This document shows positions 27,140 to 36,357 of a DNA stretch of 64,000 nucleotides, piece by piece. The stretch is taken from NCBI RefSeq assembly GCF_900111825.1, contig NZ_FOJM01000009.1:62001-126000 (forward strand). The letters are read 5' to 3'. The notes under the pieces are model-generated. The model saw nothing but the letters and a program-made list of their open reading frames with translations. It had not been told where the DNA came from and did no database searches. The position numbers were made by a program, and so were the translations under genes. Positions within the stretch are counted from its first letter, which is position 1. Every line of letters begins with the position of its first letter. Source of the stretch: Pedobacter suwonensis (GTDB taxonomy: Bacteria; Bacteroidota; Bacteroidia; Sphingobacteriales; Sphingobacteriaceae).

Positions 27140-28774
27140 ATGCTTAAAGGATTTTTTAACGTACCCACTCCGGTAAACGAACCTATATTAAATTATGGCC
27201 CTGGCAGTAAAGAACGTGCGCTTTTGAAAGAAGCACTTGCAGAAGCCCGCTCACACCAGCAAGACATCCCGATGTACATTGGTGGCAAACAAGTTCATAC
27301 CAACAAAAAAGGGAAAGTTGTTCCTCCACACGATCACCAACATATTTTAGCCCAATTTAGCATTGGCGATAAAACCCATATTACCCAAGCGATTGATGCT
27401 GCTTTAGCAGCAAAAGAAAACTGGGAAAACCTGGCCTGGGAACACCGTGCAGCTATTTTCTTAAAAGCTGCCGACCTGATTGCAGGTAAATACCGTTACA
27501 AATTAAATGCGGCGACCATGTTGGGGCAAAGCAAAAATGCCTATCAGGCTGAAATTGATGCCGCATGCGAGCTGATCGATTTCTTACGCTTTAACGTAAG
27601 CTACATGGTAGAAATTTACAAACAACAACCACCAGTTTCGCCCCGCGGAAGCTGGAACCGTGTTGAACAACGCCCGTTAGAAGGTTTTGTTTTTGCCCTC
27701 ACCCCATTCAACTTTACAGCAATTGCTGCAAATTTACCGGCATCAGCGGCGATGATGGGTAATGTGGTGGTTTGGAAGCCTGCTGATACACAAGTTTACG
27801 CGGCTAACCTTTTAATGGAAATTTTCCGTGAAGCAGGTGTACCTGATGGCGTAATTAATTTGGTATATGCCGATGGACCTGAAGCAGGTGAAGTGATTTT
27901 CAACCACCCTGATTTTGCGGGGATCCACTTTACAGGCTCCACAAAAGTTTTTCAGGAAATCTGGAAAACCATTGGAACAAACATCCATAAATACAAATCG
28001 TACCCACGCATAGTTGGCGAAACCGGTGGTAAAGATTTTATCCTGGTTCACCCATCTGCACAAACAAAAGCAGCCAGTACGGCAATTGTTCGCGGTGCGT
28101 TTGAATACCAGGGACAAAAATGTTCAGCTGCCAGCCGCGTTTACATTGCGGAGAGCCTGTGGCCAGAAATTAAAGAACAGATGTTGGCGGATCTTGCCAG
28201 CTTTAAAATGGGCGGAACAGAAGATTTCAGCAACTTTATTAATGCCGTTATTGATGAGCGTTCTTTCGATAAATTAGCAAAATATATCGATCAGGCTAAA
28301 CAAGATCAAGGTGTAGAGGTTATCGCAGGTGGAAACTATGATAAAAGTAAAGGTTATTTCATCGAGCCGACGATCTTAGTGGTTGATGACCCGAAATACA
28401 CAACCATGTGTGAAGAACTCTTCGGCCCTGTTTTATCTGTTTATGTTTACGCAGATCAGGATTTCGACCAGATTTTAGAAGTGATTGATACGACATCTCC
28501 TTATGCATTAACCGGTGCTTTAATTGCTCAGGACAGATATGCCATCGAAAAAGCAAGCCATGCGCTACGTAATTCGGCTGGTAACTTCTACATCAATGAT
28601 AAATGTACGGGTGCAGTTGTAGGTCAACAACCGTTTGGTGGTGCCAGGGGTTCTGGTACAAACGATAAAGCCGGTTCTATGATCAATTTATTACGTTGGG
28701 TTTCACCACGTACCATTAAAGAGGTTTTTGAATCACCAACAGATTATCGTTATCCATTTTTGGCAGAAGACTAA
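27140..28774 (+). CDS. pruA: L-glutamate gamma-semialdehyde (P5C) dehydrogenase
   Basis: A 544-residue aldehyde dehydrogenase of the 1-pyrroline-5-carboxylate dehydrogenase group, oxidising glutamate semialdehyde to glutamate with NAD, the last step of proline catabolism. The catalytic Cys328 (GQKCSAASR) and general-base Glu294 (GETGGKDF) are present, as are the LTPFNFTAIAANLPA and GGARGSGTNDKAG segments. The N-terminal extension (residues 1-60) is that of the monofunctional eukaryote-like or Bacteroidota P5CDH rather than bifunctional PutA. The proline dehydrogenase gene is not adjacent. An exact -7 promoter match precedes it, and a terminator follows. Confidence 0.94.
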   Translation: MLKGFFNVPTPVNEPILNYGPGSKERALLKEALAEARSHQQDIPMYIGGKQVHTNKKGKVVPPHDHQHILAQFSIGDKTHITQAIDAALAAKENWENLAWEHRAAIFLKAADLIAGKYRYKLNAATMLGQSKNAYQAEIDAACELIDFLRFNVSYMVEIYKQQPPVSPRGSWNRVEQRPLEGFVFALTPFNFTAIAANLPASAAMMGNVVVWKPADTQVYAANLLMEIFREAGVPDGVINLVYADGPEAGEVIFNHPDFAGIHFTGSTKVFQEIWKTIGTNIHKYKSYPRIVGETGGKDFILVHPSAQTKAASTAIVRGAFEYQGQKCSAASRVYIAESLWPEIKEQMLADLASFKMGGTEDFSNFINAVIDERSFDKLAKYIDQAKQDQGVEVIAGGNYDKSKGYFIEPTILVVDDPKYTTMCEELFGPVLSVYVYADQDFDQILEVIDTTSPYALTGALIAQDRYAIEKASHALRNSAGNFYINDKCTGAVVGQQPFGGARGSGTNDKAGSMINLLRWVSPRTIKEVFESPTDYRYPFLAED

Positions 28775-28795
28775 TAAAATATAAACATGATATCG

Positions 28796-28828
28796 AAACC
28801 TCCGGAATGTCCGGGGGTTTTATTTTTT
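28796..28828 (+). terminator. Intrinsic terminator after pruA
   Basis: A 10-bp stem with one G-T pair (arms AAACCTCCGG and CCGGGGGTTT), loop AATGT, followed by a T-rich tract. It ends the pruA transcript before the convergent LuxR-type regulator gene. Confidence 0.87.
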
Positions 28829-28869
28829 ACAGGAATGGCCACTCTGGTTGCCTGATCATCCGGAGAGAA

Positions 28870-29631
28870 CTAAATTATCTTATTGTTTACCGCGTAAGAA
28901 AGGGCTTCTACAATATTCCCAACGCCAAAATTCTCGAATATCTTTCGTCTATAGTACTTTATGGTATCAGGAGATACAAATATCTTATCGGCGATCTGGT
29001 TAATGGTTAAACCTTGTGCATATAACCGTAAAACTTCGATTTCGCGATCACTAAGTTTCGGTTTCAGTTGTTTGCTCCAAACCTGTTTTGCTACATCAAG
29101 CTTCCAGATCTGATCGGAGCCATGTTTATGAATGGCAGCATTACCTTCCGTTTTACTTGACGAAATGGACACCACGCAAACAGCTTTCCACATCTTTCCC
29201 GCTGCATTCAGAAAAAGCGGGGTAAGCTTATGGTTAATCAAGGTCGTTTTTCCGCCTTTATTCAGCAAATGAAAATCGTAAGTAATACTGTATAACTTTT
29301 TTTCTTTAAGGGGTATTTTCTCAAAAAAATCAAATCCCGATTCGTTAATTAAATTCAAGAGATGCAGATCATTTTCAGGCACGTTATTCATATAAAAATC
29401 ATACCCTAAGGCCATTACTTCAGCTACACTATGGCCACATAAAAAAAGTGGATTGCTAGATACATATTCGAATTTCATTTCTGCATAATCGATCACATAC
29501 AAGCTTTGATAGGTTAATTTTTCGAAAGCACTGATGGCTTCCAGATAATTATCCAGCTGGAGTATATCTTGAGAAGTGATATTGTCTATTTTGTTTTTGG
29601 TAAGTAACCCTCTATGCTGATCAGCTTTCAT
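28870..29631 (-). CDS. LuxR-type transcriptional regulator with PAS-like sensor domain
   Basis: A 253-residue regulator. The C-terminus (about residues 190-253) is a GerE/LuxR helix-turn-helix: LSDREIEVLRLYAQGLTINQIADKIFVSPDTIKYY. The N-terminal 150 residues look like a PAS fold (SLYVIDYAEMKFEYVSSNPLFLCGHS, then EKKLYSITYDFHLL and a LTPLFLNAAGKMWKAVCVVSIS strand). There is no phospho-receiver. It resembles Bacteroidota regulators of this PAS-LuxR layout. It is divergent from a small membrane protein gene, and two palindromes sharing the core ACTAAAGT lie just upstream of its ATG, suggesting autoregulation and control of that gene. Confidence 0.87.
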   Translation of the reverse strand: MKADQHRGLLTKNKIDNITSQDILQLDNYLEAISAFEKLTYQSLYVIDYAEMKFEYVSSNPLFLCGHSVAEVMALGYDFYMNNVPENDLHLLNLINESGFDFFEKIPLKEKKLYSITYDFHLLNKGGKTTLINHKLTPLFLNAAGKMWKAVCVVSISSSKTEGNAAIHKHGSDQIWKLDVAKQVWSKQLKPKLSDREIEVLRLYAQGLTINQIADKIFVSPDTIKYYRRKIFENFGVGNIVEALSYAVNNKII

Positions 29632-29635
29632 GACA

Positions 29636-29669
29636 CTACTAAAGTAGCAAAATTACACTAAAGTGTAAT
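29636..29669. promoter_or_regulatory. Twin palindromic operator candidate
   Basis: Two dyads share the core ACTAAAGT: CTACTAAAGTAG (29636-29647) and ATTACACTAAAGTGTAAT (29652-29669), with centres 19 bp apart, about two helical turns. The first begins 5 bp upstream of the LuxR-type regulator's ATG. Another half-like word, GATTACA, lies near 29679. Placement and symmetry fit a dimeric HTH regulator acting on both divergent genes. Confidence 0.6.
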
Positions 29670-29717
29670 CGTCAATCAGATTACATTTCTGAATTTTGTT
29701 GCATATCACAAATCAGT

Positions 29718-29969
29718 ATGGCAGCAGAAAAACTATCTAAGCTGGATTTTTCAGAATTAATTAAAAATCAGGCAAAATTAAAAGCTATAATCATAGCAGG
29801 TACAATTGTTTGGCTATTTCTGATGGCCTGCGTGGTATACCTGTTCATATTTAAAACAAAATCAGCTATTCCATTTATAGTCATTCTCACTGCTATACCC
29901 ATCGCATTCCTACCGGCTATTAACAGCTTTATTGAAATTAACAAGGAAATTAAATTACGCAATAAATGA
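29718..29969 (+). CDS. Small two-helix membrane protein
   Basis: An 83-residue protein not assigned to a named family. A charged N-terminal helix (MAAEKLSKLDFSELIKNQAKLK) precedes two hydrophobic segments, about residues 24-46 and 50-67, and a charged tail (SFIEINKEIKLRNK). Its last codon overlaps the next start (ATGA), so it is coupled to the DUF3667 gene. The divergent promoter it shares with the LuxR-type regulator carries the twin palindromes. The same SKLDFSELIK opening is, to my recollection, seen in other Sphingobacteriaceae small proteins, but no function is known to me. Confidence 0.7.
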   Translation: MAAEKLSKLDFSELIKNQAKLKAIIIAGTIVWLFLMACVVYLFIFKTKSAIPFIVILTAIPIAFLPAINSFIEINKEIKLRNK

Positions 29970-30694
29970 TGATAACGGCAACCTGTATCAGCTGCAACCG
30001 GGATATACCTGAAAACTATTGTCCAAGATGTGGTGAACCAGCCAAACTCAAAAGAATCGACTGGCATTATATTCAGCACGAAATAGAGCACGTGCTGCAT
30101 TTAGAAAAGGGAATATTCTATACCATTAAAGAATTATTGATCAGGCCCGGGCAAACCATCCATAAGTTTATATCCAGTGATAGAAGCAGACTGGTAAAGC
30201 CGGTCGCATTTTTAATCATAACCTCTCTAATTTACACGCTGATTAATCATTTTTTCCATATTGAAAAAGGCTACTTTAACTTTGATCAAACCAACAATGC
30301 AGCCGTAAACCCAATTAATGAATGGGTTCAGAGCCATTATGGTTATGCCAATATTATGTTAAGCGCATTTTTGTCACTATGGCTGAAACTTTTTTTCAGA
30401 AAATATGCTTATAATTTTTTTGAATTGCTGATTCTTTTGTGCTTCCTTCAGGGAATGGGTATGCTTATGTTTTCGGTTTTTGCCACAATTGAGGGACTAA
30501 TCCATAAACACCTTTTGCAGTATTCCGGTATGCTGTTTATCGTTTACTTTTCATGGGCTGTAGGGCAGTTTTTCGAAAAGGGCAAATACATCAATTATCT
30601 GAAAGCTTTGGGGTCTTATATTTTGGGTGTAATCACCTTTACGTGCTGTACGCTCATATTAGGAATACTGATCTATACCATTGCCAAACATTAA
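29966..30694 (+). CDS. DUF3667 family membrane protein with zinc ribbon
   Basis: About 242 residues. The N-terminus has a CxxC pair motif, Cys7/Cys10 and Cys19/Cys22 (CISC and CPRCGEP), a zinc-ribbon knuckle. A conserved cytoplasmic helix follows (ELLIRPGQTIHKFISSDRSRLVKPVAFL), then four or five hydrophobic segments up to the C-terminus. This layout matches the Bacteroidota DUF3667 family. The start overlaps the stop of the preceding small membrane protein (an ATG three bases downstream is an alternative). Both are probably under control of the LuxR-type regulator. Role unknown. Confidence 0.8.
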   Translation: MMITATCISCNRDIPENYCPRCGEPAKLKRIDWHYIQHEIEHVLHLEKGIFYTIKELLIRPGQTIHKFISSDRSRLVKPVAFLIITSLIYTLINHFFHIEKGYFNFDQTNNAAVNPINEWVQSHYGYANIMLSAFLSLWLKLFFRKYAYNFFELLILLCFLQGMGMLMFSVFATIEGLIHKHLLQYSGMLFIVYFSWAVGQFFEKGKYINYLKALGSYILGVITFTCCTLILGILIYTIAKH

Positions 30695-30826
30695 CATCGC
30701 TTTGTCTATTAAATTAAATCAGGTTCCACAACATATAAAAGATATTTTAGTTCAGGTCTTTTAATTCGGGAAGCGAAAGCCAAAATACATAAAATAATAA
30801 GGACTGAAGCGGAAACATACCGAAAT

Positions 30827-30857
30827 AAAGCGGCTGTATCATAGACACAGCCGCTTT
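30827..30857 (-). terminator. Intrinsic terminator downstream of the carbonic anhydrase gene
   Basis: An 11-bp perfect inverted repeat (arms AAAGCGGCTGT and ACAGCCGCTTT) with a 9-nt loop. On the minus strand it is followed by a T-rich stretch, so it mainly serves the SulP-carbonic anhydrase transcript. Confidence 0.75.
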
Positions 30858-30893
30858 CGCTAACAACTAAAAAATGGCTTAATAATGTTGTCT

Positions 30894-31550
30894 TTATCCC
30901 ACCTGGAAGGCAGGCGCAACATCATCAACACAGGTACATGTTACCTTCATGTCTTTAATAATTCCTGTTTTTAAACTGTACACCCAGGCATGTACTGCCA
31001 GTTCCTGGCCATTGGCCCAGGCACTCTGCACAATTGAGGTATTGGCTACATTTGCAGCTCCTTCAATGGCATTTAATTCCACTAAACGGTCAAATCGCTG
31101 ATCAGGATCTTTGATCGTTGCCATTTCGCGTTCATGGGTACGATACACATCGCGGATATTTCTCAACCAGTTATCGATAATTCCAACCTGTTTATTGCCC
31201 AATGCCGCTTTTACGCCGCCACAACCATAATGGCCACAAACGATAACGTGTTTAACTTTTAATACATTAATGGAATAATCGAGCACAGAGAGTAAATTCA
31301 TATCGGTATGCACCACTACATTGGCGATGTTCCTGTGTACAAAAATATCACCCGGTTTAGTGTTTGTAATCTGGTTTGCAGGTACGCGGCTATCAGAGCA
31401 ACCGATCCACAATACCGGTGGACTTTGACCTGCTGACAATTTATCAAAAAATTCAGGATCACTATCAATCGTATCTCTAACCCAATCTTTATTACCCTGT
31501 AACAAGGCATCATAAGTAATATCTTTCGTTTCTATTGTTTTTGCGCACAT
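30894..31550 (-). CDS. Beta-class carbonic anhydrase
   Basis: A 218-residue beta carbonic anhydrase interconverting CO2 and bicarbonate. The zinc ligands are Cys51, His107 and Cys110, with the Asp53-Arg55 dyad in CSDSR; HYGCGGVKAAL matches the family. There is no signal peptide, so it is cytoplasmic. It begins 2 bp after the stop of the SulP transporter gene on the same strand, so the two are co-transcribed and probably translationally coupled. The pairing suggests bicarbonate uptake or supply for carboxylases; an acyl-CoA carboxylase gene lies nearby but on the other strand. Confidence 0.95.
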   Translation of the reverse strand: MCAKTIETKDITYDALLQGNKDWVRDTIDSDPEFFDKLSAGQSPPVLWIGCSDSRVPANQITNTKPGDIFVHRNIANVVVHTDMNLLSVLDYSINVLKVKHVIVCGHYGCGGVKAALGNKQVGIIDNWLRNIRDVYRTHEREMATIKDPDQRFDRLVELNAIEGAANVANTSIVQSAWANGQELAVHAWVYSLKTGIIKDMKVTCTCVDDVAPAFQVG

Positions 31551-31552
31551 AA

Positions 31553-33160
31553 TTATAATTTGTTAATTTCTTCTTTTACTTTAATATTTAATTTGGGTAC
31601 TGTATAATGCTTTTGTATGTTCTCCAGGGTTACGATAATACCTTTTGTGTAGGCATTATGTTTATAGTTATAAATGGTTTCCAATACATCAGGATCGATA
31701 TACCTGGCATTTGAACCATCAATAATTACATTTGTTTCTTTTGGAATATTCGTTAAAACTACCTGTATCGCTGCTTTATTTAAAAAAGAAACCTCTTCTG
31801 CCAGTTTAATTCTGATATTCTTTTTATCTCCTTCATTCGTAATCCTGTAAAAGAATGGGTTACGCATATTGGTCCGCAGTAAATAAAAAATAGAAACCAG
31901 CATACCAATGGCTACGCCTTTTAACAGATCGGTAAACAATACCGCCAATACAGTAACCACAAATGGCACAAACTGGTCCCACCCTTTATGATACATATGT
32001 TTGAACAAACTGATTCGTGTAAGCTTATATCCGGTTACTAAAAGAATAGCGGCCAAACACGATAACGGAATCATGTTAATGAGTCCGGGAATAAACAATA
32101 GCGACAATAATAACCAGATACCATGAAAAATAGCCGACATTTTGGTTCTGCCACCAGCGTTTACATTTGCCGAACTCCGCACGATTACAGATGTCATAGG
32201 TAAACCACCAACCATCCCGCTGGTAATATTTCCTATCCCCTGTGCAATCAGCTCCCGGTTTGTTGGTGTTACACGCTTAATCGGATCAATTTTATCTACC
32301 GCTTCGATACTGAGCAAAGTTTCCAGGCTTGCTACAACCGCAATGGTAATGGCCACGATGTACACATTTTTATTGGCCAGTTGTGAAAAATCGGGTATTG
32401 TAAATAGTCCCAAGAATTCACCGAAGCCATTTACTACCGGGATTTTTACCATTTGATCGGCCCGTAACGGATAATCGGTTCCGGCAAAAACCAGGGTTCC
32501 CAGAATCCCTAAAGTAACCACCACCAATGGTGCAGGTACAACCGCCAGTTTTGGAAACTTTGGCCATAAAATCAGGATAGCTATTGATAATAAACTGATA
32601 ACCACCGCAGCCAGACTAAAATGGCTTATTGCTGCGGTAATTGCAGAAAAAGTATTTTCATGATCCTGTTGAAAGAAACCCTCGTCGCCGGTAAAATCGG
32701 TATCAACACCCAATGCATGCGGTAACTGTTTTAAGATTAAAATCAATCCGATTGCGGCAAGCATACCCTCAATCACACTAGAAGGGAAGTAATTACCAAT
32801 AGTTCCGGCCTTAACCAGCCCTAAAATCAACTGGAACACCCCTGCCAATACCACAGCAAGTAAAAACGTAGGATAGCTTCCCAGCGAGGTTATTGCACCT
32901 AATACAATAACCGTTAAACCTGCTGCAGGTCCGCTAACACTTAACTGCGAGCCGCTAAAAGAGGCCACTACAATTCCACCTATGATTCCGGTAATTAAAC
33001 CGGCAAATAGCGGGGCGCCAGAAGCCAGGGCGATCCCCAAACATAATGGTAAGGCCACCAAGAACACCACAATACTTGAGGGTAAATCTTTCTTTAGGTT
33101 CTTTTTTAGAAAATATTTTTTCACATCCGAACCTGAAAAGGTCGGGTTAATTTTTTGCAT
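31553..33160 (-). CDS. SulP family anion (putative bicarbonate) transporter
   Basis: A 535-residue SulP/SLC26 transporter with about a dozen hydrophobic segments. The N-terminal DLPSSIVVFLVALPLCLGIALASGAP block and the SVSGPAAGLTVIV segment mark the family. The C-terminal 90 residues form a STAS-like domain (AAIQVVLTNIPKETNVIIDGSNARYIDPDVLETI). Coupling to carbonic anhydrase favours bicarbonate as substrate, but SulP proteins also carry sulfate and other anions, so the substrate is inferred from context. A 17-bp perfect palindrome sits about 100 bp upstream of the start and may be regulatory. Confidence 0.9.
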   Translation of the reverse strand: MQKINPTFSGSDVKKYFLKKNLKKDLPSSIVVFLVALPLCLGIALASGAPLFAGLITGIIGGIVVASFSGSQLSVSGPAAGLTVIVLGAITSLGSYPTFLLAVVLAGVFQLILGLVKAGTIGNYFPSSVIEGMLAAIGLILILKQLPHALGVDTDFTGDEGFFQQDHENTFSAITAAISHFSLAAVVISLLSIAILILWPKFPKLAVVPAPLVVVTLGILGTLVFAGTDYPLRADQMVKIPVVNGFGEFLGLFTIPDFSQLANKNVYIVAITIAVVASLETLLSIEAVDKIDPIKRVTPTNRELIAQGIGNITSGMVGGLPMTSVIVRSSANVNAGGRTKMSAIFHGIWLLLSLLFIPGLINMIPLSCLAAILLVTGYKLTRISLFKHMYHKGWDQFVPFVVTVLAVLFTDLLKGVAIGMLVSIFYLLRTNMRNPFFYRITNEGDKKNIRIKLAEEVSFLNKAAIQVVLTNIPKETNVIIDGSNARYIDPDVLETIYNYKHNAYTKGIIVTLENIQKHYTVPKLNIKVKEEINKL

Positions 33161-33262
33161 AATGATAATGATCTAGTAAATTTTAACGAATAAAATCGTA
33201 GGGGATCAAAATATTCTGCACAAAGCATTTACGTATTGCATAAATTTAAATATAGCAACAGC

Positions 33263-33279
33263 GCTCAATGACATTGAGC
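33263..33279. promoter_or_regulatory. Palindrome upstream of the SulP gene
   Basis: A perfect 8-bp dyad, GCTCAATG and CATTGAGC, around a single A. It lies 103 bp upstream of the SulP start and 27 bp downstream of the small exported protein gene. It has no T tract, so an operator is as plausible as a weak terminator. Confidence 0.4.
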
Positions 33280-33305
33280 AGGTGATTTACCCCAAATAAT
33301 TAAAA

Positions 33306-33650
33306 CTAAATCAAGTTAGGCGGAGGTGTTGGAACAGTAGGGTGATATGGATCTACATATCTTTTGAAATGTTCTATAAAACTGCTCTTCAAAAAGAAAT
33401 GGCTGGAAGAGAACTCATAAGAAAGGATAGGATGATTCAGCTCGGTGAGTTTGAAATCAGTAAATTTTGCGGTGTCTTTGGCGGCATCTTTACCGCCTTC
33501 ATGCTCTAACTCAATTTGCATGATAACCGCATTCATCATTTCCTTATCAATACTTGTATAAAATACAGGTGCACCGGAAATGCCCATCTTCGCTATGAAG
33601 ATGACCATAAATGCAGCAACAATTAAATACTTGTATTTCCTTAAAAACAT
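33306..33650 (-). CDS. Small membrane-anchored or exported protein
   Basis: A 114-residue protein with one N-terminal hydrophobic segment (KYLIVAAFMVIFIAKMGISGAPVFY), then a polar domain with Glu/Lys/Asp-rich KDAAKDTAKF, and a proline-rich end (YHPTVPTPPPNLI). I recall a comparable PTPPPN ending in other Pedobacter small proteins but cannot name a family. Coding is supported by the signal/anchor layout and a stop just before the intergenic palindrome. It precedes the SulP-carbonic anhydrase genes on the same strand with a 145-bp gap, so it could lie at the head of that unit. Confidence 0.6.
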   Translation of the reverse strand: MFLRKYKYLIVAAFMVIFIAKMGISGAPVFYTSIDKEMMNAVIMQIELEHEGGKDAAKDTAKFTDFKLTELNHPILSYEFSSSHFFLKSSFIEHFKRYVDPYHPTVPTPPPNLI

Positions 33651-34696
33651 TTAAAATTCTAACGCTGTTTTAATTCCTATGCTTACAAAAATAAACGGAT
33701 TATTGGTTTTTCAATACAATCAGCTGTAAAAAAAATATCATTTAAGTAAAATACAGGTATTCTTTAAAAAAAACAGGGTACTTATAAGACTGGAAAACAG
33801 TTAGTTTTGTAATTATCGGTAAGTTTAGTCCTGCCATCCGCTAAATCTTTTTGGCAAAATTGGCTGTAAATTCGAAATCAATCGAGACCAAAAAGGATAC
33901 CGCTCCTGTCAGGTTTAGGGAACAGAGGTTTGTTTTTCAGGCACTGACCTGAGTGAAATAAACCCGATTGTCGGGAAGAGCTTCCGATCCTTCATCGGAA
34001 CTCGTACCAAAAGCGGGGCCAAACCTGCCAAAAGCGAAGAACCAACCGTTTCCTGATTATTTCAACTATTCTATCCGAAAATGCCAGATGCACAGTACCG
34101 TTCATTTCCAATTTATAACAACATAATTATTTTTAGGAAATGAAAGGACAGTATTTCATAGGTACTTTAGTCCTGCCATCCGCTAAATCTTTTTGGGTAA
34201 ATTAGCTATAAATTCAAAATCAATCGAAGCCAAAAAGGATACCGCTCCTGTCAGGTTTAGGGAACAGAGGTTTGTTTTTCAGGCACTTACCTGAGTTAGA
34301 TAAACCCGATTGTCGGGAAGAGCTTCCGATCCTTCATCGGGAACTCGTATCAAAAGCGGGACCAGACCTGCCAAAAGCAAAGAACCAACCGTTTCCTGAT
34401 CGTATCAACTACTCTACCTGAAAATGTTAAATGCACAGTACCGTTCATTTCCAATTCATAACAACATAATTTATTTTTAGGAAATGAAAGAACAGTATTT
34501 CATAGGTACTTTAGCCCTGCCATCCGCTAAATCTTTTTGGGTAAATTAGCTATAAATTCAAAATCAATCGAGCCAAAAAGGATACCGCTCCTGTCAGGTT
34601 TAGGGAACAAAAATTGTGGTGCTTCGGTAAATAACACCCCACCAGACTTGCATTACCGATAGTAATTTTTAATTTTAAAATCTCATAGCTTCAGCC
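33651..34696. other. 1.05-kb gene-free region containing a tandem array
   Basis: No coding frame or RNA gene is visible. The first 170 bp are AT-rich and unremarkable; 33819-34609 is the repeat array listed separately; the last 87 bp lead into the acyl-CoA carboxylase gene. Confidence 0.7.
33819..34609. repeat. Tandem array of about 343-bp non-coding units (2.3 copies)
   Basis: Units begin at about 33819, 34161 and 34505 (spacings 342 and 344 bp), the third truncated at 34609 after GGTTTAGGGAACA. Copies look roughly 90 percent identical by eye, with single-base indels in all phases, which argues against coding. Each full unit holds short dyads: CCTGTCAGG, CCGATTGTCGG, GGAAGAGCTTCC and TTCCGAT/ATCGGAA. 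The start word, read on the minus strand, is AAAGATTTAGCGGATGGCAG, which I recall as common in Sphingobacteriaceae intergenic DNA. Confidence 0.85.
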
Positions 34697-36238
34697 ATGG
34701 ATAAAAAAATAGCATTACTTAGAGATAAAATAAACCAGGCCAATCTTGGCGGCGGACAGGCCCGTATCGACAGTCAGCATAAAAAAGGTAAACTTACTGC
34801 CCGCGAGCGCATTCATTTTCTAATGGATGATGGTAGCTTTGAAGAAATCGGCATGATGGTTACTCACCGGAGCACCGACTTTGGCATGGAACGCGAAAAA
34901 TATCCGGGCGATGGGGTGGTAACGGGTTATGGAACCATTAACGGCAGGTTAACCTATGTTTTCTCTCAGGATTTTACCGTGTTTGGTGGTTCACTATCTG
35001 AAACCCATGCTGAGAAAATTTGCAAGCTGATGGATATGGCTATGAAAAACGGGGCTCCGTTAATCGGCCTAAACGATAGTGGTGGTGCACGTATCCAGGA
35101 AGGTGTTGTTTCTTTGGGTGGTTATGCCGATATCTTTTATAAAAATGTGCAGGCTTCCGGCGTAATCCCACAACTGTCCGCAATAATGGGCCCTTGTGCA
35201 GGCGGAGCCGTTTATTCGCCAGCCATTACCGATTTTATTTTGATGGTAGAAAATACGTCATACATGTTTGTAACCGGCCCGAATGTGGTTAAAACAGTAA
35301 CACACGAAGAAGTAACATCTGAAGAATTGGGCGGTGCAAGTACACATGCAACAAAATCTGGTGTTACCCATTTTGCCTGTGCCAATGAAATTGAGGCCAT
35401 TAACCATGTTAAGAAACTTTTAAGCTATATGCCCCAAAATTGTGAGGAAATAGCCGATCATTTACCTTACGAAACAGCCGACGAAAACCGGCCACAACTT
35501 AACACACTTATGCCAGAGAATGCTTCACAACCTTACGATATACGTGAAGTGATTGAAAATGTGGCCGATACTGAGAGTTTTTTAGAAGTACATGCTGCTT
35601 ACGCAGAAAATATTGTGGTGGGTTTTGCCCGTCTGGCCGGCAGAAGCATCGGTATTGTAGCCAATCAGCCTGCTTACCTGGCAGGAGTTTTAGACAGCAA
35701 TTCTTCGGCTAAGGCCGCACGCTTTGTCCGCTTTTGCGATTGCTTTAACATTCCATTGCTGGTATTTGAAGATGTTCCGGGTTTTTTACCAGGCACAGAT
35801 CAAGAGTGGAACGGCATTATTACAAATGGTGCCAAATTGTTATACGCCTTTAGTGAGGCCACCGTGCCACGCATTACCGTAATTACCAGAAAAGCGTATG
35901 GCGGTGCCTACGATGTAATGAACAGCAAACACATTGGTGCAGACATGAATTACGCCTGGCCAACTGCAGAAATTGCCGTAATGGGGGCTAAAGGTGCAGC
36001 AGAAATTATTTTTAAACGCGAAATCACCGCAGCAGAAAATCCGGAAGAAAAATGGCTCGAGAAAGAAAAATTGTACTCAGATATCTTTGCCAATCCTTAT
36101 CGCGCTGCTGAACGTGGTTTTATTGATGAAGTAATTGAGCCCGCCCAAACCCGTACCAAGTTAATCAAAGCATTTAAAATGCTGGAAAATAAGGTGGTGA
36201 ACAACCCGAGAAAGAAACATGGAAATATACCTTTGTAA
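34697..36238 (+). CDS. Acyl-CoA carboxylase carboxyltransferase (beta) subunit
   Basis: A 513-residue biotin-dependent carboxyltransferase of the propionyl-CoA carboxylase beta/methylmalonyl-CoA decarboxylase alpha type. It moves carboxyl from biotin to propionyl- or acetyl-CoA. Visible blocks are [36 protein letters not shown] in the N-terminal crotonase lobe and [28 protein letters not shown] in the C-terminal lobe. No biotin carboxylase or biotin-carrier gene is adjacent, so its partners are encoded elsewhere. The gene follows the tandem repeat array directly. Substrate (propionyl-CoA likeliest) is a family expectation. Confidence 0.92.
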   Translation: MDKKIALLRDKINQANLGGGQARIDSQHKKGKLTARERIHFLMDDGSFEEIGMMVTHRSTDFGMEREKYPGDGVVTGYGTINGRLTYVFSQDFTVFGGSLSETHAEKICKLMDMAMKNGAPLIGLNDSGGARIQEGVVSLGGYADIFYKNVQASGVIPQLSAIMGPCAGGAVYSPAITDFILMVENTSYMFVTGPNVVKTVTHEEVTSEELGGASTHATKSGVTHFACANEIEAINHVKKLLSYMPQNCEEIADHLPYETADENRPQLNTLMPENASQPYDIREVIENVADTESFLEVHAAYAENIVVGFARLAGRSIGIVANQPAYLAGVLDSNSSAKAARFVRFCDCFNIPLLVFEDVPGFLPGTDQEWNGIITNGAKLLYAFSEATVPRITVITRKAYGGAYDVMNSKHIGADMNYAWPTAEIAVMGAKGAAEIIFKREITAAENPEEKWLEKEKLYSDIFANPYRAAERGFIDEVIEPAQTRTKLIKAFKMLENKVVNNPRKKHGNIPL

Positions 36239-36357
36239 GGATGGAAGATAAATAAGGTAAAATGGTAAATGGACTAACGCTACCATCATCCATTTTACAT
36301 TATTACATCTTACTTATTTAGCCCCATCTTACATCATTACATTTTACATCAACTTAC

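Noticed and set aside
33819..34609. CRISPR array or phage-related repeat
   Set aside because: Units are about 343 bp with no short direct repeats alternating with unique spacers, and no cas gene is present.
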